Source: JBGTGT01 sp051439375
Lineage (GTDB): Bacteria; Cyanobacteriota; Cyanobacteriia; Cyanobacteriales; Microcystaceae
Direction: 5' to 3'
Assembly: GCA_051439375.1 (NCBI GenBank)
Contig: JBFRWB010000087.1
Location: 1 to 64,000 of the forward strand
Length of the DNA: 64,000 bases
The position numbers were made by a program, and so were the translations under genes. Positions 1-8,604 of this stretch are shown here, piece after piece. The notes beneath the pieces were generated by a model that had not been told where the DNA came from, ran no database searches, and saw only the letters and a list, made by a program, of their open reading frames with translations. Every line of letters starts with the position of its first letter. Position 1 is the stretch's first letter.

Positions 1-1457
1 GCACCAATCATCGCTCTGGTGTATTTTAAAGCTATGCGATGACCAATACCATAAGTTCCCCCAGACCATCCCGTATTAATCAAATATACCTGGGTGTCGG
101 GATGCTGATCAAGGCGATCGCCTAACATCTTAGCATATACTAGAGGAGATAAAGGTAAGAAACATTGACCGAAACAAGCAGAAAATGTGACCTGTGGTGC
201 GGTAATTCCTCGTTCTGTTCCTGCTAACTTGCTAGTATAGCCTGATAGGAAGTGATACATCGCTTGTTCTTTGGTTAACTTAGCAATAGGGGGCAATACC
301 CCAAACGCATCAGCCGTTAAGAAAAAGATAGTTTTTGGATGTCGTCCCATTCCTGATTGAGCGCAGTTGGGAATATAACGTAAAGGATAAGCAACACGGG
401 TATTTTCTGTCAAATGTCCATCATCATAGTCTAATTCTCGCGTACCGGGGTTAAAAATCACGTTCTCGCATAATGAACCAAATTTGATCGCTTCCCAGAT
501 TTGGGGTTCATTTTCTTGGGATAAACGAATCGTTTTGGCGTAACATCCCCCTTCAAAGTTAAAAATGCCATCATCTGACCAACCATGTTCATCATCTCCA
601 ATAAGACGACGGGTGGTATCGGCGGAAAGGGTCGTTTTTCCCGTTCCAGAAAGTCCAAAGAAAAGGGCTGTATTACCGTGTTTATCAAGGTTTGCTGCGC
701 CGTGCATCGGTAAAACATCTTGTTTGGTCATAAAATAGTTCATGAGGGCAAAAATCGATTTTTTCATTTCCCCTGCATAGCGTGAACCACCAACAATCAC
801 TAAGCGTTTGGCAATATGAAGGACAATAAATGCTTCGCTGTGAATACTATCTTCTTCAGGATCTCCTTGTAGGCCGGGAACTGCAATTACAGTAAAATCC
901 GCTTTATGGTTGGCTAACTCTTCTGGGGTAGGACGCAGGAACATTTGATGGACAAAGAGATTTTGAGAGGCTAATTCGTTAATAACCCGAACACCATAGC
1001 GATATTTAGGATCTGAGCCAACATAACCATCAAAAATATAGAGATCCCGACCTTGAACGTAGCTTAAGACCTTACGATAAAGTTGATTAAATTTTTCTTC
1101 ACTAATAGGTGCATTGTGTTGATTCCAGTCGATTTCGTCTTGACTACTCGGTTCTTTGACAATAAAGCGATCGTTAGGAGAACGGCCAGTATATTTGCCT
1201 GTTTCTACTACTAACGCTCCATTATCAGCGAGTATTCCTTCCCCACGCAAGATGGCCTGTTCGATTAAATCAGCCACGGGGAGGTTACGATATAATTGAC
1301 CCACATTTCTGATGCCTAATGTTTCTAATCCATAACTATTTTCTGGGTCTGATGTACGATGAATCTGTTGTTTATGATCTTCTTTGTAATGGGGACGAGC
1401 ATCAGGGACATAAGGAACAGAAATCGAAGATTGATAAGCTTTGTTTAATTGAACCAC
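1..1457 (-). CDS. pckA: Phosphoenolpyruvate carboxykinase (ATP), C-terminus cut by window edge
   Basis: Catalyses ATP-dependent decarboxylation of oxaloacetate to PEP, a gluconeogenic and C4-node reaction in the cytoplasm. The minus frame starts at a GTG (1457) preceded by a GGAGGGT ribosome site; an ATG upstream is followed at once by a stop, so GTG is the supported start. About 485 codons are present against a usual 530-540, so the C-terminus lies beyond the left edge. The kinase P-loop GLSGTGKTTLSAD begins at residue 268, in frame with the start, and marks the ATP-type enzyme. The next gene on this strand is the lptF-like gene, 534 bp upstream, so pckA probably has its own promoter. Family assignment is firm. 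Confidence 0.96.
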   Translation of the reverse strand, partial: MVQLNKAYQSSISVPYVPDARPHYKEDHKQQIHRTSDPENSYGLETLGIRNVGQLYRNLPVADLIEQAILRGEGILADNGALVVETGKYTGRSPNDRFIVKEPSSQDEIDWNQHNAPISEEKFNQLYRKVLSYVQGRDLYIFDGYVGSDPKYRYGVRVINELASQNLFVHQMFLRPTPEELANHKADFTVIAVPGLQGDPEEDSIHSEAFIVLHIAKRLVIVGGSRYAGEMKKSIFALMNYFMTKQDVLPMHGAANLDKHGNTALFFGLSGTGKTTLSADTTRRLIGDDEHGWSDDGIFNFEGGCYAKTIRLSQENEPQIWEAIKFGSLCENVIFNPGTRELDYDDGHLTENTRVAYPLRYIPNCAQSGMGRHPKTIFFLTADAFGVLPPIAKLTKEQAMYHFLSGYTSKLAGTERGITAPQVTFSACFGQCFLPLSPLVYAKMLGDRLDQHPDTQVYLINTGWSGGTYGIGHRIALKYTRAMIG

Positions 1458-1991
1458 AATTAAGTACCCTCCATAATTTAGGCAGTTCTTTTTTCATTAC
1501 TTCATCGAATAGAAATGAAGCGATAGAGCAACTGCACTTAAGAACTGTTCTTCTCATGGAAATCCTTATCCTCAAGGGAAAAATAATTTATTGTTAGAAA
1601 GGATGATTTAGAGCCGTTATTGATGATCATCACGATATCAATGCAGTACCCATTAATCACTATTTATCTAATAGCTAGAAACCATATTCCAACGAAGGAC
1701 AACGACGATTGAGAAGTTGCTAGTCGGTGACTCGATGGGGATAATTTAGCTGCTTGTACGATTCAATTAAAGTTGACTCCCTGCCAAGAAAACAGAAACC
1801 GACTTGGCACAATCACCTTGTTAAATCCCTATGCACTCAGGTTATGCACTAAGGATTTTATTGCAATGCTAGACACTCAAACAGTTCTTTTCTCATATAC
1901 TTTATATTCTATAATAAACAGTTATATTTTTCTAAGTTTGTTAATAAAATGTTACCCATGAATCATAGGTAAATCTTACTAAAAAAGGTTG
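1458..1991. other. Intergenic region upstream of pckA
   Basis: No convincing gene is visible in this 534-bp stretch; the short open frames lack recognisable sequence. It must carry the pckA leader and promoter. One inverted repeat is visible: TGCCAAG at 1782-1788 and CTTGGCA at 1803-1809, with 14 bases between. It has no flanking T-run, so it is more likely an operator-like or RNA element than a terminator. No function is assigned. Confidence 0.5.
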
Positions 1992-3164
1992 TTATTGACT
2001 GTAATAATATAATAGCCAACTACCCACGGCTAACCCTGCCAAAATAGGCAACCAACCCGCCATAATAGGGGTTAAAATACCAACCATTCCCAAACTTCCC
2101 ATTAAAAAAGAAAAGACATAATAACCAAAGATCAAAACAATGCTTAAACCAAAACTGGTAGCTCGGCTGAAAGCGTGAGGCCCTGCTCCTAAAACAGATC
2201 CAGCTAGGCCAAAGACAAGACAAATAAAAGGGAAAGAGAGTTTTTGTTGAGTACGAACTTGAAAAATTAATAACTTTTTATCATCACCACTTAATTTGAG
2301 TAACTTAATATATTTTTGAGCTTGAACAATATTCATCTCATAGGGATCTCGTCCTTGAAGCGCAAATTCAAAAGGCGTTTTTGGGAAAGCAAGCTGTCGA
2401 TGATCAAAGGGATAAGCTTCTTGATAAGACGCATCAGGAGCTAATTGATAAACTGTTCCCTTAAAAAAGTCCCAGATATCTTGATTTTTATTCCATGTTG
2501 CAGCATCAGAAATTACAATTTTTTCTAAACTATCTTCTAACCATTGTAAGATGGTCAAGGTTTTCATTTTCTGACCATCAAATTTTTCTGCATAAAACAA
2601 ACTACGCAGTCGTCTTTGGGTTTCTCCGTTAGGTAGAATAATTTCTTCGTAGTCGGGATAAAAAATATCTTTATTTTGCCAAAAAGTATGTTCTTCTTGT
2701 AAAGAATCGACTAGAATGGCAGTCGCTCGATAATTCGCTTCAGGAACAACTAATTCATTAAACAGAAAAGTAATTCCTGTAACGATGAGACTTAAAATAA
2801 GGCCGGGAATGACGAGACGATAAAGACTCACACCACAGCTTCGCATGGCGATTAATTCGGAATCATGGCCTAAACGCCCGTAAGCCATTAAAGTTGCTAA
2901 TAAAACAGAAATTGGCAAAGCATAAGCTACAAATTCAGGAATTTTCAGCAATAAAATTTCTGCTGCATCCCAGAGGGGTAAATTGGATTCAACAATTTTA
3001 TGGGATAAATCAGACAAATAGCCGATAGCAACCCCTAACGAAGCAAAAATTCCCACGCTTAACCCAAAAGGCGGAAGAATCTCTGTTAATAGATAACGAT
3101 CTACCAAAGGAAGCCATCGACTTTGTTTTCTGATGCTATGGGAACGTTTCAACCGTTGATTCAC
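1992..3164 (-). CDS. LptF/LptG-family permease (YjgP/YjgQ)
   Basis: A 390-residue inner-membrane protein of the LptF/LptG family, which with the LptB ATPase drives lipopolysaccharide from the inner membrane to the LptC/LptA bridge. The arrangement fits: an amphipathic N-terminus (VDRYLLTEILPPFG), three hydrophobic segments within about the first 130 residues, a periplasmic beta-rich region of roughly 170 residues, and three hydrophobic segments at the C-terminus. The motif MAYGRLGHDSELIAMRSCG in the cytoplasmic loop is typical of the family. Many cyanobacteria carry a single such gene rather than an lptF-lptG pair, and no second copy is seen here. Whether it should be named lptF or lptG cannot be told from sequence alone. 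Confidence 0.9.
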   Translation of the reverse strand: MNQRLKRSHSIRKQSRWLPLVDRYLLTEILPPFGLSVGIFASLGVAIGYLSDLSHKIVESNLPLWDAAEILLLKIPEFVAYALPISVLLATLMAYGRLGHDSELIAMRSCGVSLYRLVIPGLILSLIVTGITFLFNELVVPEANYRATAILVDSLQEEHTFWQNKDIFYPDYEEIILPNGETQRRLRSLFYAEKFDGQKMKTLTILQWLEDSLEKIVISDAATWNKNQDIWDFFKGTVYQLAPDASYQEAYPFDHRQLAFPKTPFEFALQGRDPYEMNIVQAQKYIKLLKLSGDDKKLLIFQVRTQQKLSFPFICLVFGLAGSVLGAGPHAFSRATSFGLSIVLIFGYYVFSFLMGSLGMVGILTPIMAGWLPILAGLAVGSWLLYYYSQ

Positions 3165-3302
3165 TGTTTCACTTGATTCTATGAGAGAAATGCTGCAACG
3201 ATAAGTTTTCGTTTCTCATAGGGATTATAGCGGATTTAGACAAAATGACCGTGAGGAGACCTTTGAGGTAGTCACATTAGTCTATGCTAACCATTTTAAT
3301 CC

Positions 3303-3605
3303 AAAAACAATACCCAACACCTACTCTTCGGTTGAATTCCTCGCTTATATCCAGACTTCGCAGAGAACAATTAAAGGAAAAATTGTTTAACTCCCTGATT
3401 ATCTACTAGAGGAAATATCCGTTTTCGGATTGGGTATTGTTGGGTGTTAACGAGACAAACGATAGATTAAACAGCTTGCTATTTACCTCATTTTGACTAA
3501 CGTGGATTTGGCTGTTTGAATCTGCCAGCGAAGCTTTTTAATTAGCTTCAATTATTAATTTACCAGACTTTGTGAACCTTTCAAGACTTTTTAACAAAAG
3601 TTTAT
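3303..3605. repeat. 303-bp direct repeat, copy 1
   Basis: This copy matches the block at 3650-3952 at a constant offset of 347 bp with substitutions but no visible indels; 44 bp separate the two. Inside it, AACAATACCCA (3306-3316) is complementary to TGGGTATTGTT (3431-3441), and between them a smaller hairpin pairs AACAATT with AATTGTT. The frames seen in copy 2 carry stops here, so it is probably a non-coding repeat of MITE-like or structured-RNA type. No transposase is nearby. Confidence 0.85.
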
Positions 3606-3649
3606 CTTTACAAACTGACACCGAATACTGAATCCAAATTTTTCTATCT

Positions 3650-3952
3650 AAAAACAATACCCAACACCTACTCTTCGGTTGAATTCCTCGCTTATATCTA
3701 GACTCCATAGAGAACAATTAAAGGAAAAATTGTTGAACTCCCTGATTATCTATTAGAGGAAATGTCCGTTTTCGGATTGGGTATTGTTGGATGTTAACGA
3801 GACAAACGATAGATTAAACAGCTTACTACTTACCTCATTTTTACTAACGTGGATTTGGCTGTTTGAATCCGCCAGAGAAGCTTTTCGATTCGCTTCAGTT
3901 TTTAATTTACCAGACTTTGTGAACCTTTCAAGACTTTTTAACAAAAGTTTAT
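3650..3952. repeat. 303-bp direct repeat, copy 2
   Basis: Second copy of the block at 3303-3605, with the same internal inverted arms (AACAATACCCA near its left end and TGGGTATTGTT about 115 bp in). The two copies agree exactly over long stretches, for example ACCAGACTTTGTGAACC near the right end. Substitutions are scattered and would mostly change amino acids in any frame, so I read it as non-coding. Confidence 0.85.
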
Positions 3953-4276
3953 TAAAACTAAGTAAATACTCTTCATATATGAAACTATGTAAAATAATTG
4001 TCTCATTCAAATCTTAGAAAATGAGATTTGTTAAAATATTTAGTCAAAATAAAGGTAAATAGCGGAATAATTCCCTATACTGTCATTTTTGATTGCATAG
4101 AAAACACTAATATTTTCCTTTCCACCCAGCGATCGCCTTATTGATCAAAAAATTCAGCATGGGAAAAATTGGGGATTTGTGCCGATAATGCTACACAAGC
4201 ATTAGAAACTTTAAATAGTTACCGTAAAGGGTTAGATTATAAGCTTATAACAGACTTATGTTTAATCTAATGTCCT

Positions 4277-5917
4277 ATGTATGCTGTCAAGCTTGAAACT
4301 GCTAGTTTATACACCCGTGATGGAATTCGCCTTGATGCGGATATTTATCGGCCGGAGAGTCAAGAAACCTTTCCTGTCTTACTGATGCGTCAACCCTATG
4401 GACGCAAAATTGCCTCAACCGTTGTGTATGCTCATCCTCAATGGTACGCTGCACAAGGGTATATCGTTGTGATTCAAGATGTGAGAGGAAGGGGAACATC
4501 TCAGGGAGAATTTGATCTTTTTATCAATGAAATAGACGATGGCTTAGATACGCTACATTGGGCGAAGCAATTGGCAGGAAGTAACGGTAGTATCGGGATG
4601 TATGGCTTTTCTTATCAAGGAATGACCCAACTTTACGCAGCGAGTCATTGTTTAGATGCCCTGAAAACCATCTGTCCTGCTATGATCGCTTATGATTTGT
4701 ATAGTGATTGGGCTTATGAAAATGGGGCTTTTTGTCTGCAAGGTAATTTAAGTTGGGCTATGCAATTAGCAGCAGAAACGTCCCGTTTACAGGGAGATAG
4801 CATGGCTTTTCAGAAACTCTATGCTGCTTCGCGCCAGTTACCGTTGAATGATTCTATTCCTGCGAATCCTAACTTATTAAGGGAACTTGCCCCAGATTCG
4901 TTTTATCATGATTGGTTAAATCATCCCTATCCTGATTCTTATTGGCAACAGCTTTCCCCGAAATTTTGGCTGTCTAAGGTGGATTTGCCAATGTTACACA
5001 TAGGGGGCTGGTTTGATCCCTATTTACGGGGTACATTAAATCTTTACAAAACGATGAAAGGCCATTCTGTTTTTCCTCAACATCTTATGATTGGCCCTTG
5101 GGGACATTTACCATGGGGACGTAAAGTTGGAGAATTGGATTATGGTAAAACCAGTATTAGTTTTATTGATCAATTACAAATTCAATGGTTTGATTATTTT
5201 TTAAAAGGGAAATCATCGGATTTTTTACAAAAACCATCTATCTGTGTGTTTGAAATGGGCAGTAACCAATGGCGATATCTGTCTCATTTTCCCACCGAAA
5301 CAAATCGGCAATATTTTTTAAAGAGTGTGGGGTTATCGAATCTAACTGAGTCAGGAAAATTACAAGCGGCTCAACCAGAAGAAACAACACCGACTGAGGA
5401 TATTATTGTACATGATCCTTGGCGACCTGTGCCATCATTAGGGGGTCATGCAGCCACACCTGCGGGTGTTTTTGATCGCAGTTTGTTAGAGAGTCGCAAT
5501 GATATTTTAACTTATACGTCTGAACCGATTGCTGAAGATATGTATCTCATGGGAGAAAGTTCTGTTACTCTTTATTGTACCGCAGATGCTTTAAGTTTTG
5601 ACCTATCAGTGGTGTTATCTCAGGTCACCCCAGAGGGAAAGGTTTATGGAATTTCTCAAGGTTATGGCCGCATTGATCATACTCAATTACCCATTTGTTT
5701 ACCGCTACAAGCGACTTGTCTAAAAGTTCCTCAAGGTAATTGTTTGCGGTTAAGTATTAGTGCGGCTTGTTTTCCTGCTTATGCGGTTAATTCGGGGACG
5801 GGATCATTACCGAAAGATAGTAAACTAATTGAGTCTAAAATCATTACGTTAAAGGTAATGACAGGGAAGGAATATCTCTCTTCTGTGTCTTTAGGTGAAA
5901 TCTTGCACCTTGTTTAA
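4277..5917 (+). CDS. CocE/NonD-type alpha/beta hydrolase (X-Pro dipeptidyl-peptidase S15 family)
   Basis: A 546-residue serine hydrolase of the CocE/NonD family, which cleaves esters, amides or N-terminal X-Pro dipeptides depending on the member. The catalytic domain spans roughly residues 8-290, with the nucleophile elbow GFSYQG (Ser about 112), GGWFDPYL for the acid and GPWGH for the histidine. The C-terminal third is the jelly-roll domain of X-Pro dipeptidyl peptidases. There is no signal peptide, so it is probably cytoplasmic. The substrate cannot be inferred: neighbours are unrelated and the gene stands alone after a long gene-free region. Confidence 0.88.
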   Translation: MYAVKLETASLYTRDGIRLDADIYRPESQETFPVLLMRQPYGRKIASTVVYAHPQWYAAQGYIVVIQDVRGRGTSQGEFDLFINEIDDGLDTLHWAKQLAGSNGSIGMYGFSYQGMTQLYAASHCLDALKTICPAMIAYDLYSDWAYENGAFCLQGNLSWAMQLAAETSRLQGDSMAFQKLYAASRQLPLNDSIPANPNLLRELAPDSFYHDWLNHPYPDSYWQQLSPKFWLSKVDLPMLHIGGWFDPYLRGTLNLYKTMKGHSVFPQHLMIGPWGHLPWGRKVGELDYGKTSISFIDQLQIQWFDYFLKGKSSDFLQKPSICVFEMGSNQWRYLSHFPTETNRQYFLKSVGLSNLTESGKLQAAQPEETTPTEDIIVHDPWRPVPSLGGHAATPAGVFDRSLLESRNDILTYTSEPIAEDMYLMGESSVTLYCTADALSFDLSVVLSQVTPEGKVYGISQGYGRIDHTQLPICLPLQATCLKVPQGNCLRLSISAACFPAYAVNSGTGSLPKDSKLIESKIITLKVMTGKEYLSSVSLGEILHLV

Positions 5918-6010
5918 GATTAACGGATTCAGGATACAAAATGATTTTTTATTTATTTTTCTCTCTTAAATTTAATCTAATCTCTTAATAAACTTACATT
6001 AAACTAGCGT

Positions 6011-6071
6011 TGTTAAAATAGTTATCTTTTGATAACGATACTGATTAGCCCTGTCAATTTATTACAGGGCG
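6011..6071. repeat. 61-bp double-hairpin repeat, copy 1
   Basis: Contains two inverted repeats in tandem: GTTATC-TTTT-GATAAC and CCCTGT-caatttatt-ACAGGG. Nearly the same sequence recurs at 6229-6289. The shared order and spacing of both stems suggests a repeat unit or structured element rather than chance terminators. Confidence 0.8.
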
Positions 6072-6189
6072 TTGCTATTAATTCCCAGAAAATAAATCCA
6101 TCACAGTCCATCATTTAATCACACAAATCACAGTTAAGACAAAAGGTTAAGTATCCGCAGTGAGGGGAATGGTAAACCCACTGACTCGC

Positions 6190-6207
6190 CTTGAAATTAA
6201 TTTCAAG
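6190..6207. repeat. 18-bp perfect palindrome
   Basis: CTTGAAATTAATTTCAAG is its own reverse complement over all 18 bases. It lies between the two 61-bp modules. It could be a dimeric-protein binding site or a repeat junction; nothing else in the sequence decides. Confidence 0.6.
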
Positions 6208-6228
6208 AAACCAATAAAAAGCGTTCAA

Positions 6229-6289
6229 TGTTAAAATAGTTATCTTTAGATAACGATACTGATTAGCCCTGTCAATTTATTGCAGGGCG
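6229..6289. repeat. 61-bp double-hairpin repeat, copy 2
   Basis: Second copy of the module at 6011-6071, with the TTTTG loop changed to TTTAG and the second stem now CCCTGT/GCAGGG. One arm base has changed and the rest of the stem is kept. Both copies are preceded by AGCGTT. Confidence 0.8.
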
Positions 6290-6360
6290 GTTGATTAATT
6301 CACCGACAATCCTGATTCAGACAAACGATTAATTATGCTAAATCTTCACTAATCCTTTCA

Positions 6361-6386
6361 TAATTTATAATTCATAATTCATAATT
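6361..6386. repeat. TTCATAA-type short tandem repeat
   Basis: AT-rich heptamer run (ATTCATA repeated) directly at the stop of the nSTAND gene. Similar runs lie at 13237-13269, before ftsY, and 38682-38713, before maf. Heptameric short tandem repeats between genes are a known feature of cyanobacterial genomes. Confidence 0.65.
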
Positions 6387-8566
6387 TAGTCGCAATCAGG
6401 TGGCGTGTCAGGGTCAGAGGCTTTATCTGCTTTCAGTTCATTAATATATGCTTGATTCGCTTCTTCATCTACTATCCATTTGAATTGTTCCCTATCAACA
6501 TATCCCTTAAAAATTACTTTCTCCCAATAACAAGCCGATTTAATTTGAGTAGGCGTTAGGTTTTTGGCATTGCTGAGGTCGGCATTCCAGAGGTTGGTAT
6601 TGCTGAGGTTGGCATTGCCGAGGTAGGCATTCCAGAGGTTGGCATTGCTGAGGTAGGCATTCCAGAGGTTGGCATTGCTGAGGTTGGCATTTCTGAGGTA
6701 GGCATTGCTCAAGTTAGCACCATAAAGGTTGGCATCAATGAGGTTGGTATTGCTGAGGTTGGCATTGCTGAGGTCGGTATTCCAGAGGTCGGCATTCCAG
6801 AGGTCGGCATTGCTGAGGTCGGCATTGCTGAGGTCGGCATTTCTGAGGTCGGCATTGCTGAGGTTGGTATTCCTAAGATAAGCTTTTTCAAGATTAATTC
6901 TCTTTAAATCTCTCCTTGCTTTTACTAATGCTTCTAATGCTTCAATTCTTCCTGAACAGTTACTCCCTATTCCTGTACATCTAGCTAATGTTTGAGAATG
7001 ATAAATTAATCGCATTTCATTAAATATAATCATTGTCCCAATTAACGGAAAAATCCCTAACAACATAAACCCCTTAACCCTCTCTCTCCGTCGCTGTTTA
7101 ACCCCTGCTTGCAGAAACCCTATCGCCATCTCTGACAAAGGAAACGTCTCCTTATACTGTTTCTGAAACCGCAACCCCTGCTTTAACCGTCTTCCTTGCC
7201 AAAGATATTCTCTTTTTTCCCCTTGTTGTCGCCATTCATAAGCGGCTGTCTCAATTCGACGCTGCTGTAACAATAATTCTCGGTTTTCATTTAACCATTC
7301 CTTCAATAGTTCCCAATTTCTGATTAACGCTTCATGAATAATCTCAATGGTGGGTTCTAGTTGAGACGACTGCAAACCCTTATTTTGTATGTGCGTACCA
7401 TCCTGAAGTTGTTGCAGACCTTTCTTCTGTACTTGCGTACCATCCTGAAGTTGTTGCAAACCTTCCTTCTGTACTTGCGTACCATCCTGAAGCTGTTGCA
7501 GACCTTCCTTTTGTACTTGCGTACCATCCTGAAGTTGTTGCAGACCTTCCTTTTGTACTTGCGTACCATCCAGATTATTTTTTAACATTCCCTTAGTTGT
7601 TATTGACACTGACGTAACAATTAACTTGTTATCCGCTAATATTTTTATGACTTCCTCAACTAACTTTTTAGACTGCAAAGGCGTAATTAACTGAGATAAA
7701 GTAACTCGACGACGAGTATCTTCTGTGTTTTCTCCTAACCGAGTTAAATTGACAAATATATGTTTAGCTGTTGACTGTTGCGAAGAAGTTAATTGATTAT
7801 ACACAGCCGTCGCACGTTTATTCAAAGTTCCCCCAATACCCCCCAATTCATGATAAGTCTTTAAAGTAAGAGTATGATTGACCTGCTGTTTCCACAATTC
7901 AGTTAAGGTGTCTTCAACTAAGGGTAATATTTCTTGAGAATTAGCGACTTCTTGTAAAATCTTTTTTATTAAAGCATCCTCAACGGTAACATTCAATGGC
8001 TTAAGAGGTTCAACAATTGCAGCCGTTAATTCCCCTTTATTCATAGACGTTACCGTAATTGAATGATTATTTATCTTTTGTCCTAAATTGTGGTAAGTTT
8101 CCTCAAAACACTTACCAAAAAAGTCAATGCGCATTGAAACAATCACACATAACTTATGATTGGTTTGTTTAATGGTTTCTAAAAGACACTCAAAGAAAGC
8201 GTCTCGTTGTTCTTTATCCGTACAAAAGGTAAATATCTCTTCAAATTGGTCAATAATTAATAAAATTCTTTTTTCTTTAGACAGTTGAACCAGAGAAATT
8301 AACCCTTTTGCGCCTTGACTCATTAACTGTTTATAATTGGTCAATTGTAAGCTTTGGATTGATTTATCTACGGTTTGATCAACAAAACCCACGGCTAAAT
8401 TCTCTAAGGGGTTATTCGTTACAAAGAAATCATTAACCGTCGGACGGGTAATAATAATTTTCCAATCAGTTGACCCTGATAACTTGATTCCTTGCTTTAA
8501 CTGATAGATTAACCCTGCTCTTAAAACCGAAGACTTTCCACTTCCTGATGCACCTAAAACCGCCAA
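6386..8566 (-). CDS. nSTAND NTPase with membrane segment and pentapeptide repeats (C-terminal part of a frameshifted gene)
   Basis: 726 codons from the first ATG, but the reading frame clearly continues upstream as FFTEEDAADFFGRDSLTD, the linker normally placed before an nSTAND1 domain, so this is the second half of one gene with the ORF ending at 8605. The Walker A motif GASGSGKSSV sits at residues 5-14 and a Walker B-like LLIIDQFEEIF follows. The STAND core ends near IEIIHEALIRNWELL. Next come a charged linker and one hydrophobic segment (GFMLLGIFPLIGTMIIF). Residues about 558-667 are 22 uninterrupted pentapeptides (A-D/N-L pattern). A five-unit 14-residue repeat expands the loop just before IIHEAL. 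STAND NTPases are signal-triggered switches, often in cell-death or anti-phage systems; the sensor here would be the pentapeptide solenoid. A role in defence is inference. Confidence 0.85.
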   Translation of the reverse strand: MAVLGASGSGKSSVLRAGLIYQLKQGIKLSGSTDWKIIITRPTVNDFFVTNNPLENLAVGFVDQTVDKSIQSLQLTNYKQLMSQGAKGLISLVQLSKEKRILLIIDQFEEIFTFCTDKEQRDAFFECLLETIKQTNHKLCVIVSMRIDFFGKCFEETYHNLGQKINNHSITVTSMNKGELTAAIVEPLKPLNVTVEDALIKKILQEVANSQEILPLVEDTLTELWKQQVNHTLTLKTYHELGGIGGTLNKRATAVYNQLTSSQQSTAKHIFVNLTRLGENTEDTRRRVTLSQLITPLQSKKLVEEVIKILADNKLIVTSVSITTKGMLKNNLDGTQVQKEGLQQLQDGTQVQKEGLQQLQDGTQVQKEGLQQLQDGTQVQKKGLQQLQDGTHIQNKGLQSSQLEPTIEIIHEALIRNWELLKEWLNENRELLLQQRRIETAAYEWRQQGEKREYLWQGRRLKQGLRFQKQYKETFPLSEMAIGFLQAGVKQRRRERVKGFMLLGIFPLIGTMIIFNEMRLIYHSQTLARCTGIGSNCSGRIEALEALVKARRDLKRINLEKAYLRNTNLSNADLRNADLSNADLSNADLWNADLWNTDLSNANLSNTNLIDANLYGANLSNAYLRNANLSNANLWNAYLSNANLWNAYLGNANLSNTNLWNADLSNAKNLTPTQIKSACYWEKVIFKGYVDREQFKWIVDEEANQAYINELKADKASDPDTPPDCD
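7361..7570 (-). repeat. 42-bp in-frame minisatellite (5 units)
   Basis: Five consecutive 42-bp units within the nSTAND coding sequence, at 7529-7570, 7487-7528, 7445-7486, 7403-7444 and 7361-7402. Each encodes the 14-residue unit DGTQVQKEGLQQLQ; the last unit has drifted to DGTHIQNKGLQSSQ. The first four are almost identical at DNA level, indicating recent expansion. Because the unit is a multiple of three, copy-number change alters loop length without breaking the frame. Confidence 0.95.
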
Positions 8567-8604
8567 AAAGTCTTTCTCTTTAATGAGATTTAATAACTCA
8601 TCTG

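Larger units (their letters stand above)
3165..4276. other. Long gene-free region carrying two 303-bp repeat copies
   Basis: About 1.1 kb without a credible gene. Its main content is the pair of 303-bp direct repeats listed separately. Open frames in the second copy are not preserved in the first, which argues against coding. Around 4150-4270 a short open frame resembles the start of a lost gene, but it is too brief to identify. The region also holds the promoter of the downstream CocE-type hydrolase. Confidence 0.55.
5918..6385. other. Intergenic region with repeated hairpin modules
   Basis: 468 bp between convergent genes with no coding potential that I can support. It holds two copies of a 61-bp double-hairpin module, an 18-bp perfect palindrome and an AT-rich TTCATAA heptamer run, each listed separately. 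The hairpins may act as bidirectional transcription stops for the flanking genes, which face each other. Confidence 0.6.

Noticed and set aside
1319..1597. A 92-codon plus-strand frame overlapping the pckA 5' end
   Set aside because: It is antisense to the well-supported pckA N-terminus and has no recognisable features.
3753..4017. Open frames on both strands in the second 303-bp repeat (85 and 77 codons)
   Set aside because: The matching frames in the first copy carry stops, and differences between copies are mostly non-synonymous, so coding is unlikely.
4150..4275. A short frame reading DNATQALETLNSYRKGLDY before the CocE-type gene
   Set aside because: It looks protein-like but is too short and lacks a start, so I could not tie it to a family.
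7361..7570. CRISPR array
   Set aside because: The 42-bp units are contiguous with no unique spacers, and no cas gene is present anywhere in the window.
7357..7585. Open frames on both strands over the 42-bp array (repeated RTILKLLQTF and MVRKYKRKVC)
   Set aside because: They are shadows of the in-frame repeat of the nSTAND gene; any repeat with a unit divisible by three gives such open frames.
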